Assembly: GCA_040757835.1 (NCBI GenBank) | Contig: JBFLWJ010000006.1 | Coordinates: forward strand, 1 to 64,000 | Direction: 5' to 3' | DNA: 64,000 nt | Origin: Actinomycetota bacterium | GTDB lineage: Bacteria > Actinomycetota > Geothermincolia > Geothermincolales > RBG-13-55-18 | In this document: piece by piece, positions 59,833 to 64,000 of the stretch | Layout: every line of letters starts with the position of its first letter | Numbering within the stretch: position 1 is the first letter of the stretch | The notes under the pieces: model-generated | Database searches by the model: none | Told to the model about the DNA's origin: nothing | Seen by the model: the letters and a program-made list of their open reading frames with translations, nothing else | Made by a program: the position numbers and the translations under genes

Positions 59833-59924
59833 AATGAAAGACAACGCCCCATAGAACCTGGCATGAACTAGCATGCTGCGGGTCGTGGAGAGCGCCTCCC
59901 ACGTTGGAGATAAGGCAAGGGGGG

Positions 59925-60542
59925 ATGCGGTTGGCCACATCAAAACCGACCAAGCGGAAACAGCAGCGGATCGAGACCAGGCAGAGGATATTCGACACCG
60001 CCATGGGCCTCTTCACCCGCAAGGGATACACCAAGGTGAGCGTCAACGACATCTGCGAGAAGGCAGGCGTGTCCAAGGGGACCTTCTACTACCATTTCAA
60101 GTCCAAGAGCCAGGTGCTGAGCGAGCATTTCCTGAAGATAGACGATTTCTATACCGTTCTGATAGAGCAACTCAATAAAGAGGAGAAGAGCCCGACCAGG
60201 CGCCTGGTCACCTTCACCACCAAGAGCTTCTCGTACGTCAACGACCTGGGAGTGAAGATCACCAAGATCATCTGGCACAGCCAGATCAATCCCCTCGAGA
60301 AGAAGCCGGATATGGCCAACCCGAGGCGGCCCGTGTACGGGATACTCGAGCAGTTGATCAGGGAGGGCCAGGAGCAGGGTGAGCTGCGGCGCGACGTCAG
60401 CGCCGAGACCATGGCCGACCTCTACGTCCGCTGCTACCGGGGGATCATCTACGAGTGGTGCCTGCATAACGGCAAGTTCGACATCATCGAGGCCTGCGAG
60501 GATTTCACGAAGCTGGTGATCGAGGGCTTCAAGAAGCAGTGA
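59925..60542 (+). CDS. TetR/AcrR-family transcriptional regulator (2)
   Basis: A 205-residue regulator. The helix-turn-helix (about 22-68: RQRIFDTAMGLFTRKGY, then SVNDICEKAGVSKGTFYYHF) is close to the family consensus, and the C-terminal ligand domain is TetR_C-like with YVRCYRGIIYEW near 172. ATG 59925 directly follows AAGGGGGG; a TTG two codons later (59931) has better spacing and is an alternative. It lies before a surface-polysaccharide locus but on its own transcript. Target unknown. Confidence 0.88.
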   Translation: MRLATSKPTKRKQQRIETRQRIFDTAMGLFTRKGYTKVSVNDICEKAGVSKGTFYYHFKSKSQVLSEHFLKIDDFYTVLIEQLNKEEKSPTRRLVTFTTKSFSYVNDLGVKITKIIWHSQINPLEKKPDMANPRRPVYGILEQLIREGQEQGELRRDVSAETMADLYVRCYRGIIYEWCLHNGKFDIIEACEDFTKLVIEGFKKQ

Positions 60543-60558
60543 GCCCTTCCTGGCTGTA

Positions 60559-60598
60559 CCGCCTCACCGCCCCTTAGCTAGCGGTCACGCTGAGGCGG
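60559..60598. terminator. Nested hairpin between convergent genes
   Basis: CCGCCTCA and TGAGGCGG (60559-60566 and 60591-60598) pair outside an inner CCGC...GCGG, between the stops of TetR-2 and the convergent acetyltransferase. No T-run. Confidence 0.45.
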
Positions 60599-60631
60599 GC
60601 AAGACCGCTATGACTTCGCAGCGGCTCCCTC

Positions 60632-61309
60632 TCACGCCTTCTTCTTGTCGAGAAAGGATGAGGGGTCGGTCCAGGCATCGCTGCGCTCGGGCTCCGCGTC
60701 GGGGTCGTGCTCCGGCGGCGGGCCGTGGAAGTCGGCGGGGTCGTACTTATAGCCCTTGTAGTCGTCGGGGTTGACCCGTTTGCCCTCCACCCTGATCACC
60801 TTGGCCGGGTTGCCCGCTACCACCGAGTAGGGCGGCACGTCCATGTCCCACACCACGGCGTTGAGGCCGATCTGCGCATATTCGCCGATGGTGGCGCTCC
60901 CCCCCACCATGGCGCCGTGATAGATCTGCACGTAGTCGCGCACGTCCATGAAGGGCTTGTTTTCCGGCAGTCCCACAGCGCCCACGGCCACGTGCGAGTA
61001 GATGCGCACCCCCCTGCCGATGCGGGTCTGCCTCCCGATGAGGGTGGCTACGGGGTGATCCAGGTGGAAGTCGGGGCCGATGTCGGCGTCCGGGTGTATC
61101 TCCACCCCGCACATGAAGTAATTCAGGCGGTAACCGAGGAAGGCCAGGTTGATGTGGCCCTTGAGGTAGAGCATGCGGTAGATGCGGTAGAGGGCTATGG
61201 CCTGGTTGCCGGGATGCAGGAAGACGTCCCGCATGAGGCCGCCGGCCCCCTTCCGCTTCACCGCCAGCTTGAGATCGTCGAGAAAGTGGCCTCCAGTCTC
61301 ATCGGCCAT
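60632..61309 (-). CDS. Serine-acetyltransferase-like hexapeptide acyltransferase
   Basis: A 225-residue left-handed beta-helix protein of the CysE/maltose-acetyltransferase group: GVEIHPDADIGPDFHLDHP (about 68-86), GRGVRIYSHVAVGAV, and DVPPYSVVAGNPAKVIR (about 158-174). The C-terminal tail is charged, without the cysteine-feedback end of CysE. In this setting, next to glycosyltransferases, sugar or polysaccharide O-acetylation is more likely than cysteine synthesis. It overlaps the GT2 gene by 11 bases on the same strand, so the two are coupled. Confidence 0.85.
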   Translation of the reverse strand: MADETGGHFLDDLKLAVKRKGAGGLMRDVFLHPGNQAIALYRIYRMLYLKGHINLAFLGYRLNYFMCGVEIHPDADIGPDFHLDHPVATLIGRQTRIGRGVRIYSHVAVGAVGLPENKPFMDVRDYVQIYHGAMVGGSATIGEYAQIGLNAVVWDMDVPPYSVVAGNPAKVIRVEGKRVNPDDYKGYKYDPADFHGPPPEHDPDAEPERSDAWTDPSSFLDKKKA

Positions 61310-62306
61310 CGCCGCCGCCTCCTTCCTTTCTCCCGCCCCCGGACCGTTTCGCCTTGAGCCATCTTCTCGCCGTGTCCAGGGAACCGTAGACCAACATGGA
61401 AGCCTCGTAGGGCTTGCTGTCCAGGAACTTCACCGTCTCTCTGGAGAGGACGCTGCGCTCCCTGAGCACCTGCGGCAGGCCCAGCAGGGTGTCGAAGATG
61501 CCCCGGAAGAAATAGCGGAAGGTATGGTACTTGATGGACTGCAGGACGAAGAAGACGGTGTAGTAAAAGACTTTCTTCACGGCCGGACCCAGGGGATAGA
61601 AACGGGCCAGGAACCACCAGCCCCCGGTCATGGTGATGTACATGCGGTGGCCGGGGTTGCGCACCTCCTTGGAGATCTTGTGCCGGATGGTCGCCGAGGG
61701 GAGGTAGACGATGCGGTAGCCGCGCTCGATGGCCTTGGCCGAGATGTTCCGCTCGAACTGGTAGAGCAGTATCTCCGGCTCGATGTAATCTATCTCCTCC
61801 AGGACGTCCCGCCTGATCAGGGCGCCGTTGCCGTGGAAGGTTGGCACGTCGAAGATGCGGTCCGAGGCGTGCTCCTCGGCGGTGAACCAGCGCAACGGGT
61901 CGTAGACCTCGCCGCTGTCGTAATAGAGGTTCTTGGAATGGACCACCGCGATGCGCGGGTCCGAGGCCAGCGCCGCCACCATGCGCTCCACGGCGTCCGG
62001 CGCGAGGATGCCGTCATTGTCCTGGTGCAGGATGACGTCGCCGCGGGCCGTCTTCGCCCCGATGTTCAGGGCCTGGATTACGATGTTGTGGGGAGACTGG
62101 ATGAAGAGGACCTCCGGGAACTCCTCCTCTATCATCTCCCGCGTGCCGTCCTGCGAGTTGTTGTCGACCACGATGATCTCGCTGACGGGGTAGGTCTGGG
62201 CCTTGATGGCCAGCAACGCCTCCCGGAGGTCGTTCTTGCGGTGCCAGTTGGGGATGACCGCGCTGATGGTCGGCCTGTATTGACCTGTCCTGCCGGGTTC
62301 GCTCAT
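61299..62306 (-). CDS. GT2-family glycosyltransferase
   Basis: A 335-residue inverting glycosyltransferase of the rhamnosyltransferase-like GT2 branch. It opens with SAVIPNWHRKNDL, has VDNNSQDGT (near 50-58) and the metal-binding HQDNDG (D-N-D, near 93-98), then the acceptor region. A hydrophobic C-terminal part (YYTVFFVLQSIKY) may touch the membrane. ATG 62306 is preceded by GAGGGGACAGGAG; the longer frame from 62363 starts in a basic stretch without a ribosome site. It is coupled to the acetyltransferase. Confidence 0.88.
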   Translation of the reverse strand: MSEPGRTGQYRPTISAVIPNWHRKNDLREALLAIKAQTYPVSEIIVVDNNSQDGTREMIEEEFPEVLFIQSPHNIVIQALNIGAKTARGDVILHQDNDGILAPDAVERMVAALASDPRIAVVHSKNLYYDSGEVYDPLRWFTAEEHASDRIFDVPTFHGNGALIRRDVLEEIDYIEPEILLYQFERNISAKAIERGYRIVYLPSATIRHKISKEVRNPGHRMYITMTGGWWFLARFYPLGPAVKKVFYYTVFFVLQSIKYHTFRYFFRGIFDTLLGLPQVLRERSVLSRETVKFLDSKPYEASMLVYGSLDTARRWLKAKRSGGGRKEGGGGDGR

Positions 62307-62432
62307 CTCCTGTCCCCTCTTCGCGCTCCGTTTTCTACCTATACGAATCGGCTTGTGCCGCAAGAAACAATATAGCCTTTGTCCGCCGTTGGGTCACGCC
62401 CGCCTACCTGCCGACGTGGCCCGTTTGGTAAG

Positions 62433-63113
62433 ATGCAGGAAGTATCGGAGATAAGCTCGGGAAAGGTCCGGTCGTTGTACGGCGAGTCATACTACCGCTA
62501 CCGCGAATCGAAGCGCGATTTCCGCGTGGAGACGCAGCTGCTCTACTCCCTGCTCCGGCCCGCTCCCGGCTCCCGCATCCTGGAGGTGGGGTGCGGGGGA
62601 GGCGCCCTCCTCGCCTTCCTGGCAGGGAAGGGCCACGATGCCGTGGGACTGGACATCTCGGAGGATGCGGTGGACCTGGCCCGGCGCGCAGCGCCGTCCT
62701 GCCGGGTGGTGCGGGCCGACGCCGGCGTCCTGCCCTTCGAGGACGTTTCCTTCGACCGCCTGCTCAGCCATCACCTCGTCGAGCACCTGGACGACCTCCC
62801 CGCGGCCCTCGCGGAATGGCGCCGGGTGCTGGCCCCCGGGGGGATCATGGCCGCCTGCACCCCCAACCGCCTCTATGCCAGCCCCCAAATCTTCGAGGAC
62901 CCCGGCCACCTCCACATCTACGAGGGGAAAGAGCTGGCGGAGACGGTCGAGAAGGCGGGTTTTCATGTCCAGCGGTGGTTCACCGTCTTCCCGCACCTGC
63001 TCAGGGACACCATCAGTGTGCACGTGGGAGTGCCCGCCTGGCGGGCGTTCTACCGCCTGCCTTATTTCCGGGAACGAGGCCGCAGCCTGCTGCTGTCGGC
63101 CGTGAGGACCTAG
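62433..63113 (+). CDS. Class I SAM-dependent methyltransferase
   Basis: A 226-residue methyltransferase with SAM motif LEVGCGGGALLAFL (about 51-64), the acidic LDISEDAV (about 73-80), VVRADAGVLPF and the motif IV-like HHLVEHLDDL. No zinc ribbon. It is divergent from the GT2 gene. The TAAGAT at 62429-62434 overlaps the ATG; if that is a -10, the true start may be the in-frame TTG at 62472. It is followed nine bases later by a GT4 gene. It probably methylates a sugar or lipid-linked acceptor. Confidence 0.8.
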   Translation: MQEVSEISSGKVRSLYGESYYRYRESKRDFRVETQLLYSLLRPAPGSRILEVGCGGGALLAFLAGKGHDAVGLDISEDAVDLARRAAPSCRVVRADAGVLPFEDVSFDRLLSHHLVEHLDDLPAALAEWRRVLAPGGIMAACTPNRLYASPQIFEDPGHLHIYEGKELAETVEKAGFHVQRWFTVFPHLLRDTISVHVGVPAWRAFYRLPYFRERGRSLLLSAVRT

Positions 63114-63121
63114 GGGTTACA

Positions 63122-64000
63122 GTGGCGAAATACCGTCTCCTGGTGGTAAACCACGCGGTGGAGATCGGCGGCGCGGAGCGCGCCCTGCTGGGGTTCCTGG
63201 ACTGCCTGGACCGCGACACCTTCACCCCCGCCCTGGCCTGCCCCCACCCCGGCCCCCTCACCGGCGAGGCGGACCGCCGCCTCGTCCGCGTCCACATCGG
63301 TTTCCCTTCCCCGCGGCTGCTGGAGGTGAAGAGGAAGTCCATCGGGAAGGACCGCCTGGCCGCCGCCGCCTACCCCTGGGACCTGGCGCGCACCGCCTGC
63401 GGCCTCGCCGCCCTCATCAGGAGGGAGGGCTACGATCTCGTGCTCACCAACAGCGCCAAGGCCGACATCTACGGCAGCATGGCGGGGAAGCTGGCGGGAA
63501 GGCCGGTGATATGGAGGCTGCACGATATCGCCAGCGGAGACGCCTTCAGCCGTTTAAACCTCTTTCTCTTCCGCGCCTCGGCCTCCCTCTTCGCCGACCG
63601 CGTGCTGGCCATCTCGGAGGTGGTGAGGCGGGCCCTGGTGGACCTGGGGGTACCGGAGGCGAAGGTGGGCATGGTGCACAACGGCATCCTTCCCCCGCGC
63701 GCGGCGGCGGCCAGGCAAGAGGTGCGCGCCGCCTGGGGTGTGCCCGCGGGTGCCCCCCTGGTCGGCATGGTGGGCCGGCTGGTGGACTGGAAGGGGCCGG
63801 ACTACTTCATCGCCGCCGCGGCCGAGGTCGCCGCCAGCCTGCCCGAGGCGCGCTTCATGCTGGTAGGGGACGCCATCTTCGGAGAGAGGTCATACGTGGA
63901 CGGGCTCAAGGCCATGGCGCGTGGGTACGGGCTGGAGGGCAGGGTGATCTTCACCGGTTTCAGGGAAGATGTCGAGGAGATCATCGCCGCCATGGACCTG
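63122..64000 (+). CDS. GT4-family glycosyltransferase, cut by the window edge
   Basis: The frame opens with GTG 63122 and runs without a stop to the last base (293 codons). It reads AKYRLLVVNHAVEIGGAERAL at the start (GGAER is the GT4 acceptor-side motif), LTNSAKADIYGS in the middle, then VGMVGRLVDWKGPDYF and FTGFREDVEEIIAAMDL where it is cut, just before the E-x7-E donor site. An AGGGG lies a few bases upstream. It belongs to the same operon as the methyltransferase and continues the polysaccharide locus to the right. Confidence 0.85.
   Translation, partial: MAKYRLLVVNHAVEIGGAERALLGFLDCLDRDTFTPALACPHPGPLTGEADRRLVRVHIGFPSPRLLEVKRKSIGKDRLAAAAYPWDLARTACGLAALIRREGYDLVLTNSAKADIYGSMAGKLAGRPVIWRLHDIASGDAFSRLNLFLFRASASLFADRVLAISEVVRRALVDLGVPEAKVGMVHNGILPPRAAAARQEVRAAWGVPAGAPLVGMVGRLVDWKGPDYFIAAAAEVAASLPEARFMLVGDAIFGERSYVDGLKAMARGYGLEGRVIFTGFREDVEEIIAAMDL

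Noticed and set aside
1..64000. tRNA, rRNA, CRISPR arrays, integrases or phage genes.
   Set aside because: None was seen in the intergenic regions; no regularly spaced repeats, no cloverleaf-like stretch, and no recombinase or transposase frame.

Overview
This is a high-GC bacterial chromosome window with dense, mostly short-spaced genes and no rRNA, tRNA, CRISPR array, phage block or intact transposase. The gene content points to Actinomycetota: an adjacent PafB/PafC-type WYL regulator pair, a PASTA membrane protein, DUF6325- and DUF7144-like proteins, META and SHOCT proteins, and two secreted proteases carrying tandem repeats of about 105 residues that begin WYFAEGYTG. My best guess is an uncultured deep actinobacterial lineage (Geothermincolia/OPB41-like). 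That is an inference from gene content; no database was consulted.

Layout. 0-6.2 kb: uppP coupled to an ADP-forming acyl-CoA synthetase alpha-like gene, a lipoprotein, the PafC/PafB pair and small orphan genes. 6.3-10.4 kb: a CocE-type hydrolase and a secreted M28 peptidase with four WYFAEGYTG repeats. 10.5-14.8 kb: a leftward operon of a Mre11/YhaO-like phosphoesterase, a YhaN-like ATPase with a membrane hairpin, an unknown protein and a hexapeptide acetyltransferase. 15-17 kb: LemA and divergent MarR and TetR regulators. 17-23 kb: two divergent SulP anion transporters and a formylglycine-type arylsulfatase, which together suggest sulfate-ester use. 23.2-28.9 kb: an M20 peptidase with APC permeases, and a DUF389 protein. 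29-31 kb: a small membrane protein and a convergent pair of HdeD-like proteins. 31-33 kb: an FAD amine-oxidase-like enzyme, an FmdB zinc ribbon and a 28-codon membrane micropeptide.

33.5-40.3 kb: a subtilase with four WYFAEGYTG repeats, a membrane-anchored protein, and an operon of two acyltransferase-like proteins with a zinc-ribbon methyltransferase. 40.3-43.5 kb: a long AT-rich leader and an exopolysaccharide start module (GT4 plus polyprenyl-phosphate sugar transferase). 43.8-49.5 kb: a shortened AI-2E protein, a ZIP-like protein lacking the usual histidines, a DHA2 drug exporter and a P-type ATPase with unusual ion-site motifs. 49.6-59.8 kb: an envelope block (PASTA, two PLDc_N-SHOCT paralogues, DegV, esterase, double-META lipoprotein, SHOCT, DUF6325, HdeD, DUF7144, large membrane protein, YihY/BrkB, lipoprotein). 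59.9-64 kb: a TetR regulator and a second surface-polysaccharide locus; its last GT4 gene runs off the right edge.

Two features cut across the window. Four dispersed palindromic elements of about 90-125 bp, plus one half copy, share GGGGTC...GACCCC or near-matching ends and look like non-autonomous REP/RAYT-type or MITE-type repeats. Several intergenic regions carry an extended -10 of the form TGCTAGNAT. Much of the window serves the cell envelope: lipid carrier recycling, polysaccharide synthesis, lipid acyl transfer, secreted proteases and small stress-type membrane proteins.
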